The notes beneath the pieces are model-generated. The model was given only the letters and a program-made list of their open reading frames with translations. It ran no database searches and was not told the origin of the DNA. Below are positions 1 to 12,223 of a stretch of DNA of 64,000 nucleotides, piece by piece. Source of the stretch: Corynespora cassiicola (lineage: Eukaryota > Ascomycota > Dothideomycetes > Pleosporales > Corynesporascaceae); NCBI GenBank assembly GCA_022059125.1, contig JAEUWY010000016.1:620001-684000 (forward strand), written 5' to 3'. Position numbers and translations under genes: made by a program. Within the stretch, counting starts at the first letter, position 1. Each line of letters starts with the position of its first letter.

Positions 1-975
1 ATTTACTGCTAACTAGTATTTTAGCTAATAAATATAGTACGTATAGTATATATTTTATAGTATTAGTAGTAGAAATCTAACTAGTTCTGCAAACAGAAAT
101 AATATATATTTTATATATATTTAATAAGCTGTGCTTATTCGCAGATCTTCTTACTCTACTAACTATATTTTTTACTAATAATTTATTTTATAAAGTAGAT
201 AATAATTAAATTAGTAGCAGATTTTTTTATATATAATCTGTTTTTTATAAAAAGCTGTCTGTAAAATTTATTTTTTCTATATAATATTTTACTTTAAAAT
301 TAAATACTATTAAATATATTATCTATTTTATTTACTGCAGATTAAGTTTTTATACTATATATATACTACGCAGATTATTATAATTACTTAGTATTTATAT
401 AGTATACTAAATATTTTTAAAGTAGTATTACTACTATTTAAAGCTGTATATAATAGCTAAAAACTTTAGATTATAAACTTTATAGTTTAGCTCTACAGTT
501 TATAATTTTTTTAATATAAAAATAACTAAATACTATTTATAATTTTTAAATAGTTAAAAAAAAATATTTAATATAGTAAAAGTTAACGCGTCTGTCTCTA
601 CGCAAATTAAATAAATAAAATTATAATAGTATAAAATAAACGTACTTAAAAAATAAGTTTTTAGCTTTATAAAAAAATTATTTATAGCTTTATTTTAGTA
701 AAAGTTTTAGTTTTTTTTAAGTAAGTCTATAAAAAAAATAGTTTTTTTTATATATTTTTTAATAAAGCGTGGGTAAAAGTTAGCAAATTTTAAAAAGAAT
801 TATAGTTTTTTAATATTAGTTAGCTGCAGCTATTAGATAATAGTTTTTATTTAAGTTAGATTAGCGCACATACTTTGTATATTTATAATAAATTTAAAAA
901 AATATATTTTATTTAATATAAATATATATTTCTGTAAGTTAATAAATAGTTTTATTTTTTATAGTAATTTAAGTA
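1..975 (-). mobile_element. Ty3/gypsy element B, downstream part (connection domain and RNase H), continues beyond window
   Basis: Minus-strand reading from 975 towards 1 continues the frame broken at 7925. After the single AAGTA target copy it gives a VVLKLL...KLFINLQK-type helix, then FANFYPRFI at 761-787, then CVETDA at about 573-601, the usual start of the Ty3/gypsy RNase H, then YSKK and a YNIYNKELLAI-like stretch. These are the segments expected just after YLDDILIY in this family. The frame is kept across the junction, so the two pieces were one element before A inserted. Integrase and the other LTR would lie left of base 1. Confidence 0.75.
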
Positions 976-1449
976 TGTTAAGGCTGTGCTACAGGCTATA
1001 AGCGAGGCTAGAAAGCAAGTAGCTGCTTAAGTTAATTCTTAGAAATAAATACTAATAGAGTTACGTAAGTAAAATAATGTGCGATATACTATACAGGTCT
1101 CTATATTAGTAATAGAGTATAATAGATTAATAGTTAATTCTAAATAATAAATTTACTAATAAAGTAAATATAATTATAAAATATAATTATACGAACTATA
1201 TATATATTAAATTCTATAAAATTCTATAGTTCTATAAAACTATTTTTATAAAATTATAAAACTTATAAAACACTAAGTTACGAGTTCTATAAATTCTATA
1301 CTAAGCTATTTTTAGTATTAATATTTTTATAAAACTGTTATATAACTTATCTTAGCTTAGTAAAATAATAAGTACTTACTATTAGTACTTATTATTAGCT
1401 ATTTTTTAAAAGCGTTGCCTACACCGCCTACTTTTTTAAATTTATAATA
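976..1449 (-). repeat. Left LTR of element A (3' LTR on the element's strand)
   Basis: This 474-base repeat aligns without visible gaps to 7446-7919. On the plus strand it opens with TGTTAAGG and ends TTTATAATA. The terminal CA expected of an LTR reads TA, consistent with a C-to-T change. The bases just outside its left edge are AAGTA, which is repeated after the other copy. Confidence 0.9.
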
Positions 1450-4400
1450 CTACTTTTTTTTTTTTAGTTTAATATTTTTATAGGCTAATTTAATATCGTC
1501 GCGCAGCACTGTTTATTATTATATTTATAAAAATTATATTAATATTTAAAGTATTATTATAATAGTTGCTTGCAAACGTTGCGTAAAAAATAATTTAACT
1601 TATAAACTATTATTACTAAGTAAAAAATATAGAAATTATAAGCACGCGGGCTGTTAGTTATATATACTAATTAATATTCTGCTTTCTAACTTTTTTAAAA
1701 TTAACTCTAAAATAAATAAGCTAAAAAAAAAGAAAAAAATAACTAAAACTATTTAAAAAAAAAAAATTTAGCTAAAACTATTTTAGCGCGAATACGCGAT
1801 ATATATTTTAAACTAAAATATTTATAAAAATAAAAAAGTTTTTTTAAAAAAAAAGTAAAAGTTATTTAACGCAGATTTAAAAGCTATAAAAAAACTAAAG
1901 CAGCTAAAAGCGCTAGAAATACTAAACTAAAAAATAGCTTTAATAAATTTTAAAATTTCTGCTAGCGCTGTAGCCGTAAACTAATTTATTTTTTAATTTT
2001 TTTAATTTTTTAATAGTTATTTTATATTATTTAGTTTTTAATTACTTTTAGAAAATAAACTTTTTTTTTATAAATAAGTTCTCTTATTCTAATTCTGTAT
2101 AGTAATAAATAATATATTTTTTTTAATATTTTTTTAGTAGTTACTAATAATTTTATAAGTTTTTTTTTAGTTTTTATATATTTTCCGAATTAGAGTATTT
2201 TTTTTATTTAACTAGAAATTTTTAAATAAACTATTTATTTTAAAATTTTTCTTACTTAATTTCGCGGTAGTCTAGCAGTACTTTAACTTTAAATTTAATT
2301 TCTTTTTCTATTTTATAATAAAAGTATTTTTAAACTAATATTTTAGCGTTAGCAGATTCTAATAATAATATATAAAATACTAAATATATTTTAGTATTAG
2401 CAGAGAGTTAGAGTTTATAGTTAACTAGTTCTTTTTATTTTAGAATTAAAAATAGTCTAACTTTAACGTAATCTAATTTTTTACTTAATTATATTATTTA
2501 AAAATTTTTTATAAAAAAATATACTTTATTCTCTTTTTTTAGCTAAAGTGCTATTTTTTATTTTTAGTTAATATAAAAAATAGTCTTACATTATGCTATT
2601 TTAATATTTTTCTATAATTATTTATAAAGTTTTTATAATTTTTTTAATTTATTTATTACTTAACTTACAACTAGCTTAATTTATTTTTTTTTAATTTTTA
2701 GTAATAGAAAATTTAAATATATTCTGTGTAATGCGTAATAAAAAAATTACTTTATTATTACTAATTCTCTGTTATTAAATATAAGTTATACTATAAATAG
2801 TAGTAATATCTAATTATTCTGTTTTTAGTTGCTATATATCTGTAGATATATCTTTATAGTTTAGTTTATTTTTTCTATTTAACTATCTGTCTGTAAATAG
2901 TATACTATTAATAATTTTTTTTTAATTTTAATAGCTAATATTAATATTATTTAATAGTTTAATATAAAAAGTTTGTCTTTATTACTAATAATTAATTAAA
3001 GTAATTTATAATACCTAACTACGCGGTTTAAAATAACTTATACTAATTTTAGTATAGTATAATTATTTTTAAATAAAATTATCTCTGCGTATTTTATAAA
3101 TCTGTTTATAACTACTAAAATAACATTATAAAGTATTTTAAAAACTAAATTCTAAAATATAAGTAGTCTAGTAATAAAATCTATAATAATATCTATTTAA
3201 AGTTTATTTAGTATTTTTATAGTTTATAGTTCTCTGTACTAAGCGTGTATGCTATACTTATTTTTTTAATATATTATATATTTTTTAATAAACTTCGCTA
3301 CTTTGTTTTTTAATTTAGAAATATTATACGTTTATTATATTAGTTTAATTATTTATTTAATATTTAGATATCTGTATAACAGATTTTTATAATACTACTA
3401 AATAATAGTTTAATAAAGTTTTTTTAGTACTTATTAATATACTATTTTAATAAAATTAATACTATGTACTGGTTTTAAAGTGCTGTCTAGCGCTTACTTA
3501 AAAATAGCAGCTTTATTTATTAATTTAGTTTTTATAATATCTGTTTTTCGGCTTAAAACATCTACTTTTTTATTTTTTTTACTTAGTATATAAATAATTT
3601 TAAATTTATATTGTTTTAGTTCTTTACTTTATTTAGTATATTATTAGTTTAATAGTTTAGTTATTATAAATATTATTAGATTTTTATAATTTAAATATAC
3701 TGTAAGTTCTAAATAGCTTTTTACGTAAATTCTCTAGTATTTAAAAAAATTTATAATAGTAAGTAGTTTTTTATTATAAATATTATAGTTTTTTTTAGCT
3801 CTGCTAAACTTTCTTAAATAGTAAATAATTAAATACTATTTACTTTTTTTTTTAACTAATATATACTTTTATTACTAAGTTTAATACGTCTGTTTTTATA
3901 CGTAAAAGTTTTCTACTAATAAAAAATATAAAAACTAGTAGTAATATACTTGTTTCTTTAAGTGTTTTAAAAACTTATTATTAGTTTATATTTTACTTAA
4001 ATAGTATATTTTTTTTTATTAACTTTATAAGTAGTAGTGTTTTTTTTAAATAGTAATTAATAAACTGTCTGTTAAAGTTACAGAATTTTAAAAAAAATTA
4101 TATATTTTTAATATTTTTTAGCGTAGACTAGTTTTTAACTACTTTAATTTTTTTTAAACTAATTTTAACTCTATATTTTTCTATAATATATTTTAAAAAT
4201 TTAACTTTTTTTTTATAAAATTTATATTTTTTTAGTTTAAGTTATAGTTCTACTTTTTCTAAATATTTTAGTACTATTTATACGTATTAGATGTGTTTTT
4301 TACAATCTTTAAAAAAAACTAAAATATTATTTAAATATATAATAATAAATATATTTAGATTTATTTTTAATATATTATTAATAAGTATTTAATATATCGC

Positions 4401-7400
4401 AGGTGCGTTAGTAAGACTAAATAGTATTATAAAATATTTATAATATTTATACTACGTTTAGAATACTGTCTTCTATTTTTTATTTTTTTTATATATATTA
4501 AGTTATACGCGCCTTAGAGACTTAAAACTATAAATATTTATACTTTAAATAGCTTATTTCTAAGCTTTTAAATATTTAGTAGTAGATATTTATTCTTAAT
4601 TATAATATTATTAAGTTTTTCAAAATCTATATATAACTGTAAAAATTTATTTTTTTTAAAAATAAAAATAATTAAGTATTCTGCTTCTAACGTTAATTTA
4701 CGTATAAATTTTTTTTTAAAATTTTTATTAAAATATACTTATAATAATATAAGTTTTTTTTTTTATTAAACTGTAGATAGACTTAAAAGTTAGATATTTT
4801 TTTTTAAAAGGCTATTTCGCAGTTCTAAAGCTAATACTTAAATAATATTTTATTATTTATTTATTTTTTAAAAAAGTAGTTTTTATTTATTATATTTTTT
4901 AAAAATTATAGAAGTTACGCAAGTTATCTCTAAAACTTTTATTTTTTTATTTAGTAGTTTTTTATTAGATTTAGTAGAGTTAACTTTTTTTTTTTAAAAG
5001 TGTTTTAGTTAATTTTTTACTGTCTATATTATTTAGCGTAATTTTATCTACTATTAAATACTACTAATATATAGGTTTTAATATAATAGCGTAATTATAT
5101 TTTATAAACAAAAGCTTTTTTCTTACTTAGTTAATATATAAATTATACTTTTTAAACTATAAAAGTTTTAGAATAACGTTGTAGATAGCTGTGTCTATAA
5201 TATTAAAAAAAATCTTTTTCTAGTATTTCTAGATATTTATAATAGTTGTAGCTTTTTAATTTATTAATACTTTTTTTAGTATTTTCTTTTTAGTTGCTGT
5301 ATAAAGAAAATAAAGTTACTTATAAGTATATATTTTTATTTTACTATACTTTACAGTCTGCTGTAGTTACGCTAAACTTCTATATTTAATAATACTTTTA
5401 TTTAGTATTTATTAAGCTTAATAAGTAGTTTAACTAATTTTTTTAAGTTAGTAGCGTATAATACTTTAAGTTAATTCTAAATACTAAGTATTATTCTAAA
5501 AAAAACTTATTACTAAATTTATATAAATATTTTTTGTTTTAGTAACGTTTATAATTTTTATATAAGCATGTTTACTAAAAATCTTACGTATATTTTCTAT
5601 TAACTAGTATATTTATTATAAATTTTTTATTTTTATTTATTCTAAAAAAGTATTATACTTATTATTTATTTTATAAGTAAGTATTATATATGTGTGTTTT
5701 GCAGTTAAACTACTGTTACGTATATTTATATAGTTTTTTTAAAAACTATTCTACTACTATTTTATTTAAGTAGTAAATTTAATATTAGTTTTTTCTGCAG
5801 AATATTTATAAGTAGCTTATATACTTTAGATTTTTTAAGTTTAAGTAGTATTATAGTTTTTACGTGTTTTAGCTTTATAAAAAACTTAAAACTATATTTA
5901 GTTCGCTATTAAAATTTAGTAAAACTTTTAGTCTAATTTTTAAATCTAGTTAATTAACTTATTTTTATATTTTAGAACTATATTATTATCAGCGTTTCTC
6001 TAAATTTTAGTTTTTTTTATTTAAGTTATTATATTTTTTTAACTATTTACGCGTTACAGGTAATTCTTTTTACTATATAAATATTTTTATTAAATTTTTT
6101 CTGTTTTTTTTATAAGCTTCTGCTAATTCTTGTTTTTATATAAAATTTATATTAACTTTAAATTTAGTAAGTTTAAGTAGTATACTGCTATCGCTGTTTT
6201 ATTTAAATTTATAGTTAGTATTATTTAAGTATTTTTTATAATTATATGCTTTATAAAAAGCTGTTTTTTTTTAAAACTATATTTTTTAAATTTAACTTTT
6301 TTAAAAATGCTTCTAAGCTCTGTTTAAGTGCCTTTATTTTAATACTAAATATAATTAAAAAAATTTTCTGTTTTTCTGTGTCGCAGTAGTTTATTATTAT
6401 AAATAAATTTTATTTTATAAAATTTATTTATAATAACTTTTTATTTATTGTCTGCGTTAGTTTCGTTATTTAGAGTAGTTTATAATATATTTAGCTATTA
6501 AATAACTTTATTTTTTAATTAACAGTTTTTTATAATATAGCCTGTTTTTCTACATATACAGTAAATTATAGTCTTACTTTTAAACTTATTATTTTTTTTT
6601 TATTATTTTTTTATTCTGCTTTCTAAATATTACTAAAAACTATTAGTTTATTATTATAGGTGTTGCGAGTAAAATGCGTTATTTTATATTTAACTTATTT
6701 ATTAGTATTAGTGTTATAGTACTTTTTACTGTAGTTTAGTTTAGTATATTATTTATATTTTAAATTTTAGTTTTAGCGTAATTTTATACGCAGTTTATAC
6801 AGTTTTTAGTTAATATTAATAAATTTATTTATAAATTATTTAAGCGTGTTAAGCTGAGCTCTAAAACGTATAAAATTTTTTTTTAATATTAAATTTAAGT
6901 TTCTAACAGTATATTATTATAAATACTTTATTATTTTATTTAGTAAAAATTAATAGTTACTAAAATTTATTAGTATAGTCAGCAGCTAAAGCCTGTTACT
7001 TAAAATATTAAATAACTTATTTAGTAATTATATTTTTATTAGAAACTTTAAAAACTTATTTAATTTTTTTTTTAAATTTATTAAAGTTTTTTATTTATTT
7101 ATTAACGTTGTTGTTAGCTTTACTATTTTTATACTTAATAAAAACTAGTTTAATTTATTAAAGTATTTTACTTTTTATATACGTAGCTGCGAATATAACG
7201 CGTTTCTTTTTTTTAATATTTTTATTTTAAAAATTAAAAAATAAGTTAAGCTGTAAAAGCTAGTTTTTAAACTTACTTTACTTTTTATAGTAAAAATTAA
7301 ATATTATTATTTTAATAGAATTATTATCTGCTGTGTTAGATTATATAATTATACTAGTAGTAGCTTTAGTACTAATAGTACTATTAGTTAAAGTTAAAAA

Positions 7401-7445
7401 TACGCGTAATTCTAAAGTAGTACTTATTTTAAAAAATATTTATAA

Positions 7446-7919
7446 TATTAAAGCTGTGCTACAGGCTATAAATAAAACTAAAAAATAAATAGCTGCTTAA
7501 ATTAATTTTTAAAAATAAATACTAGTAAAGTTATATAAGTAAAATAATGTGTAATATACTATATAAATCTCTGTATTAGTAATAAAGCATAATAAATTAA
7601 TAGTTAATTTTAAATAATAAATTTACTAATAAAGTAAATATAATTATAAAGTATAATTATACGAACTATATATATATTAAATTCTATAAAATTCTATAGT
7701 TCTATAAAACTATTTTTATAAAATTATAAAACTTATAAAACGCTAAGTTAAAAGTCTTATAAATTTTATACTAAACTGTTTTTAGTATTAATATTTCTAT
7801 AAAACTATTATATAACTTATTTTAGCTTAGCAGAGTAATAAGCACTTACTATTAGTATTTATTATTAGCTATTTTTTAAAAGCGTCGCCTGCGCCGCCTA
7901 TTTTTTTAAATTTATAATA
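7446..7919 (-). repeat. Right LTR of element A (5' LTR on the element's strand)
   Basis: This is the second 474-base copy. It opens TATTAAAG (TG changed to TA) and ends TTTATAATA, followed at once by AAGTA at 7920-7924. Differences from the left copy are almost all transitions, with at least one transversion, so the two copies were mutated independently after insertion. Confidence 0.9.
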
Positions 7920-7924
7920 AAGTA

Positions 7925-10403
7925 CTACGTGTATAGCGCGCTAATAAAATATAAAATTATTACTACTATTATAAATAAAAATATTATTTAGATAAACTAC
8001 GTAAATATAGTTTAAATATTTTATAAAAATTTTATTAATATAGGCTTAAAAGCTTACAGAAGTATTTATTAATTTAAATAGTATTATAAAATACTTAAAA
8101 TAGCTGTAGCGGGTTCTAAAAGCAGTTTTCTACTTATTATCTGCTTTAATTTAAAGTCTGTAATAAGTATTTTAAAAATTTAAAATTATATAGTAATATA
8201 TATTTAATAAACAGTTTAACGTTTTTCTAATTAAAAAAAATAAATATTAATTTTTAATAGTAATAGAGTTTAAATTTTTATAGTTTACGTAGAGGCGGAA
8301 AGTTCTATTTTTTTTAAAAATAAATAAAATTAAAGCTCTAGCAGAACTTACACTATATTATATTTAGCTATTTTATAGTGTCTGTTTTAAGTATTCGCGT
8401 AGCATTTTAAATTTATATAAAAAAAAATTATAAAATAAACTATACAGCAGTTTTTTCTTTTTTATTAAAAAAATTACGTAGTTTAATAATTTAAAATTAA
8501 AAAATATAGCTGCAGCTTTTTTATTAAATATATTAATATAATTTTTTAATATTTTTAGCACGCGTGTTGCGTATGCTATATATACTTTAAAAATATATTT
8601 TTTATATTTTTTATTATTATCTGTAGTCTAAAAAATATCTAAAAAAAAAAAGTTAGAGTTAGTTTTTTTTATTTATTTTTTTTAGTTTTTTAATAGTAAC
8701 TAGCTAGATATTCGCGCTAATATAATTTTAATACTATATTTAAGCTTTATAGTTAAAATAAATATACTTTTTTTTAAAAAAAAAGTTTTCTAGTAATAAA
8801 AACGCTTTTTTTTTATTAACGCTGTAAATAGTAGTCTGTATTTTTTATTTTATATTTATATTATCTGTTAAGCGTATTTAAATTATATATACTATATAAG
8901 TATTTTAGCAGTATATTTTTATTTAGCCTAATCTAAAAAGCTTAGCTTTTCTAATAGATAATAAATCTATTTTTACTGTAATACGTTAGCTAATTAAACT
9001 GATATTTATTTATAAATTTAAAATAACTTATAACTGTTTTTTAGATATTATATTTTTAAATACGCTGTACGTGTGCTTTATATCTAATATAATATATATA
9101 AAAATATATTTTACTATTTCTAAATTATAAATAAAGCTTAGATTTTTTCTGTTTAGTAAATACAGATTAAAATTTAATTTAAATTATTATTTTAGTATTT
9201 ATTAGCGTAGTAGCTTATTTTCTAGTACTTAAAATAAGTAATATTACTTTTATTACGTAGTAATTTATTTATAAAAAATATAAGCACGTTAACTATTTTC
9301 TATTTTTTAAATTTTTTATAGTAATTATTATATATAAAAAATATATATATTATAGAAAGTTATCGCAGATTATACTTAAAAATAAAATTTAAAGCTACTA
9401 AGTTCTTTTATATTACTAGTATCTAGTAATAGTTAGTTATTATCTGTTATATTTCTAATTAAAATTTTAAAAATAGGTATTAAATCTGTTATAATTTAGT
9501 ATAAAATATAAATTAATTTTTTAAAATATTAAGATATATTATAAACGCGCGGACTGTTTAATTTTTTTATTAAATAGCTTAAGTATACGCTGTAGTAGCT
9601 TCTAAAATATAGTTAATAAAATTAAAAAGTAAGTTAAGTATATAAGTTTTAAAGTATTTTTAAATTAGTATTTTTTATATATTTTAAACGTGCGTTCGTA
9701 GTATAAATACTATAATTTTTTTAAATTATCTGTTAAATATTATATAGCTTAGAAAATTTTACTATTACTATTATAAAATTTTTAAAATAGTAGCTAAAAA
9801 GCTATTTCGCAGAAATAGAAAAATTTATAATATTTTTTAAAAAAAAAATTTTTATATTTTATTAAGTTTTTTAGTTTAAATATATATTTTAGCTGTAGTA
9901 GCGTAAGTACTTTAAATATATTTTTTTTATATATATTTTACGCGTAGAACTTAAAGGTTTTTTTAATAGCTAGTTTTATTATATTTAAAATAGTATTTTT
10001 TTTTATATTTTTAAGTTATATAGTTTTAGCTTTTAATATGCGTAAGTATTATAGCTTTTAAAATTTATTATGTTACTTTTTTACAGTTTAAATATACTTA
10101 TTAAATATTATAAAAGCGCTTATTATAGGTATTAGTTACTTATTATTAATAAAAAAAATATACGCGTTATTTATTTTTTATAGTTATTTAAAAAACTGCT
10201 ATATTTTTTTAAAAGTATTTTTTAACTACCTGCACGCGTTCTAAAAACTATTTTTAAATTATTATATTAAAAAATATTATTATATAAAAAATTTAGCTTT
10301 AAATAATAGTATTTATTTTATACTAAAATTAATAACAGAAAAATAGCTTAAATAATATATTAATAGTAGTTTTAAAAATAATACTTATTACGTTTTAAAT
10401 ATA
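7925..10403 (-). mobile_element. Ty3/gypsy element B, upstream part (gag to reverse transcriptase), RIP-inactivated
   Basis: Minus-strand reading from about 8320 to 7971 gives a continuous though stop-ridden reverse transcriptase. It starts with a KK-RTFRL-V-Y stretch (8281-8320), continues with AYYRL and KTAFRTRYS (8103-8129) and an LxNxxxS-type segment, and reaches YLNNIFIY (7971-7994) where the family has YLDDILIY. The sequence to the right (8.4-10.4 kb) should hold protease and gag but is too decayed for me to place motifs. The element is cut at 7924 by the insertion of element A, and its continuation is at 1-975. The right end of B was not located with certainty; the direct repeats from 10404 may belong to its LTR. 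Confidence 0.75.
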
Positions 10404-10990
10404 TGTTAAGCGCAGGTTTTACACAGCTCGCTTACTTTACACGCTAATATAAATACAGAATAGCAGAAATCTCGTAATATTTATTATACTAATAAACTAG
10501 TAAACTTATAAAATAAAAATTACTAACTTATTTATTAATAATCTAATTATTTTTTATTATTTTTAGTTACTATTTTATTAAATATCTAAGTAGTATTATT
10601 TCTATTTTTTTTTATTAATTTATATTTACTGTTTAGTTCTAATCTAGCACAGCTAAAAAAAAAAATCTATAGCTCTTTAAATAAATATTATTTATTTTTT
10701 ATTATTATTAAAAAAACTGTTTTTTTTTAAAAGTATATTTAAAGCGTAGATTTTATATAGCTTTTTTATTTTACACGCTAATATAAATACAGAGTAGCTA
10801 AAGTTTTAAAATATTTTATTATATTTTATTCGATATCTAACTAGTATTATTTCTATGTTTTTATTAATTTGTATTTACTATTTAGTTCTAGCTTAGAATA
10901 GCTCAGAGAAAGAAACTTCTGTAGCTTTTTTAATAGCTTTCTCAATAAATTAAATTCTATAGTCTTTCAAAAGTATACTTTATATATTTT
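10404..10990. repeat. Diverged tandem direct repeat at the edge of the AT-rich block
   Basis: Two copies in direct orientation start near 10404 and 10738. Shared landmarks are an AAGCG-AG-TTTTA opening, a TTTACACGCTAATATAAATA stretch, a TATTTCTAT...TTATTAATTT stretch and TTAGTTCTA. The second copy is shorter because a middle part is missing. Differences are mostly transitions. The repeats may be remains of an LTR of element B or of another element; no target duplication was found. Confidence 0.6.
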
Positions 10991-11099
10991 AGCCTGTTAT
11001 CTGAAATTTATATATAAATCTATATATATAGATAAGATGTAAATTAGTACTTACTGTATAACTATTACAGATTTCCCGGCATATATTTATCCGCCTGGC

Positions 11100-11105
11100 T
11101 ATAAA
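11100..11105 (+). promoter_or_regulatory. TATA box of the ricin-B-like gene
   Basis: TATAAA lies 94 bases upstream of the ATG at 11199, in the first non-RIP sequence after the transposon block. Its spacing fits a core promoter for the downstream small secreted protein gene. Confidence 0.45.
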
Positions 11106-11198
11106 GACCGTCAGCTCCAGCATCAGACTGATCAAAAATTCCTTCTAAACTGCTCCATTCAGCTACTAATCTGATCCTATATTTGGGAAATCATTCTG

Positions 11199-11878
11199 AT
11201 GAACATGCTCCTAAACAGCTTCCTAATAGTTGCCTTGGTAGGCACGGTTCTCGCACAGGCACCCGAAGGCTACCGAAAGGTCTTCATAGCATCCAAGGTT
11301 GACACCAAATACGTCGTGGTACCCAAGACTCGGACTAGTGGTAGTACAATTGTCGTGTATGACCCCATTGCGAATCGACTGCTTAGGAACGAAATCACTC
11401 ATCTCGTGCTAGCCAGACAAAGAACGATAAACCAGAGCAGCACTGGTATATAAAAGACAACCAGACTAAAATCCAGCTCGTAGATACTATGCTCTGCATA
11501 GATGCAGGAGCTAAGAGTAAGCAACGCACTAAGACGGCCGTAACGAGGATAAAAACTGAATACTTATCATAGGCAACTGGAAGGATATGGCTAGTATCAC
11601 TCTCAAGGACTGTTCTGATACTGAGGTTGCTCAAAAATGGGTTGCGATGAGCGATGGTCGAATTGCGCTGGAGGCGTCCAGCCCTCGTAAGTGTGACAGC
11701 TGCCGGATAAATAAGGTCAGGGCTGAAACGTAAATTAGAACAGTGTATTGATCTCCAGTATATGAGAGCTACCCCGAACAACCCTGTGGGGCTGTACAGT
11801 TGTGCGGGGCTTGGGAATACGGGGGCTGCGGACAAAGGCATAAATTGGCCACTTCTCAATGCTACCGCCTTAGCCTAG
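11199..11878 (+). CDS. Small secreted ricin-B-like (beta-trefoil lectin fold) protein
   Basis: Exons are 11199-11356, 11413-11516, 11573-11686 and 11739-11878, joined by introns of 56, 56 and 52 bases with GT..AG ends. The product is 171 residues. Residues 1-20 look like a signal peptide (MNMLLNSFLIVALVGTVLAQ). The mature part has a VVVPKTRT strand and two QxW motifs (EQHW near residue 61 and AQKW near 103), the signature of the ricin-B beta-trefoil carbohydrate-binding fold. Paired Cys in LCID and QQCIDL fit that fold. Only a lectin-type domain is present; there is no catalytic toxin chain. It probably binds glycans outside the cell or in the wall. It is the first gene beyond the RIP block, a setting often seen for effector-like genes. 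The family assignment is good; the role is inferred. Confidence 0.75.
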
Positions 11879-12223
11879 CTCCAGACAACAGGGCCAGACC
11901 TATCTGATTAAGGCACTTGATGTGCGCAAGGCGCAAAAGGCTTAGCATAGTGAAATACTTTCAATTAAATCTAGTATTGAAGGGTAATGTGTCATGATAG
12001 CCATTGCTCACGATCTTTCACGTAGCCAGTCACCGGGTTTATGCGGGCACGTCAAGAAGTAAAGCCTAAATACTTGGCTCTACGACGAAAAATAATGCAA
12101 ACAACTAAGTAAATGCCGAAAAGACCATGATCAGTGAATATCATAGCTGTACGAGTTGTTACAGTCGCCATCAACAATGGTAAAGCTGAAAAAATAGGTG
12201 AGGCTTGTCTCATATATAGCCAT
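11879..12223. other. Intergenic stretch without a recognised gene
   Basis: These 345 bases lie between the 3' ends of two convergent genes. I see no splice-consistent coding frame, RNA gene or repeat; it most likely holds the two 3' untranslated regions. Confidence 0.5.

Larger units (their letters stand above)
976..7919 (-). mobile_element. Ty3/gypsy LTR retrotransposon A (chromodomain type), RIP-inactivated
   Basis: Two 474-base direct repeats (976-1449 and 7446-7919) flank the element, and the 5-base duplication AAGTA sits at 971-975 and 7920-7924. Minus-strand reading gives decayed but ordered domains. A gag zinc knuckle (CCHC type, first Cys and His replaced by Tyr) lies at 6522-6563. 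Reverse transcriptase lies at about 4320-4485, with a KT-F-T-Y...LTNAPA stretch and a YLNNIL box where the family has YLDDIL. An integrase C-terminal chromodomain lies at about 2170-2302 (EV-VLLDYREIK..., then FLVK-K and SENT), with Trp codons turned into stops. A purine-rich tract (minus strand) directly precedes the LTR at 1450-1466, as expected of a polypurine tract. Nearly all damage is G:C to A:T, as left by RIP. No frame is open, so the element is dead. Domain identity is from family knowledge; the motif positions are read directly. Confidence 0.9.

Noticed and set aside
8373..8561. A 62-codon minus-strand open frame in the AT-rich block
   Set aside because: It is a chance gap between RIP-created stops. 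Composition is almost all K, N, F, L and I, and it lies within the degraded element B.
1..11040. Possible telomere, centromere or mitochondrial DNA because of the extreme AT content
   Set aside because: No telomeric repeats are present, and the block resolves into LTR retrotransposons with transition-type decay, so a RIP-damaged transposon island explains it.
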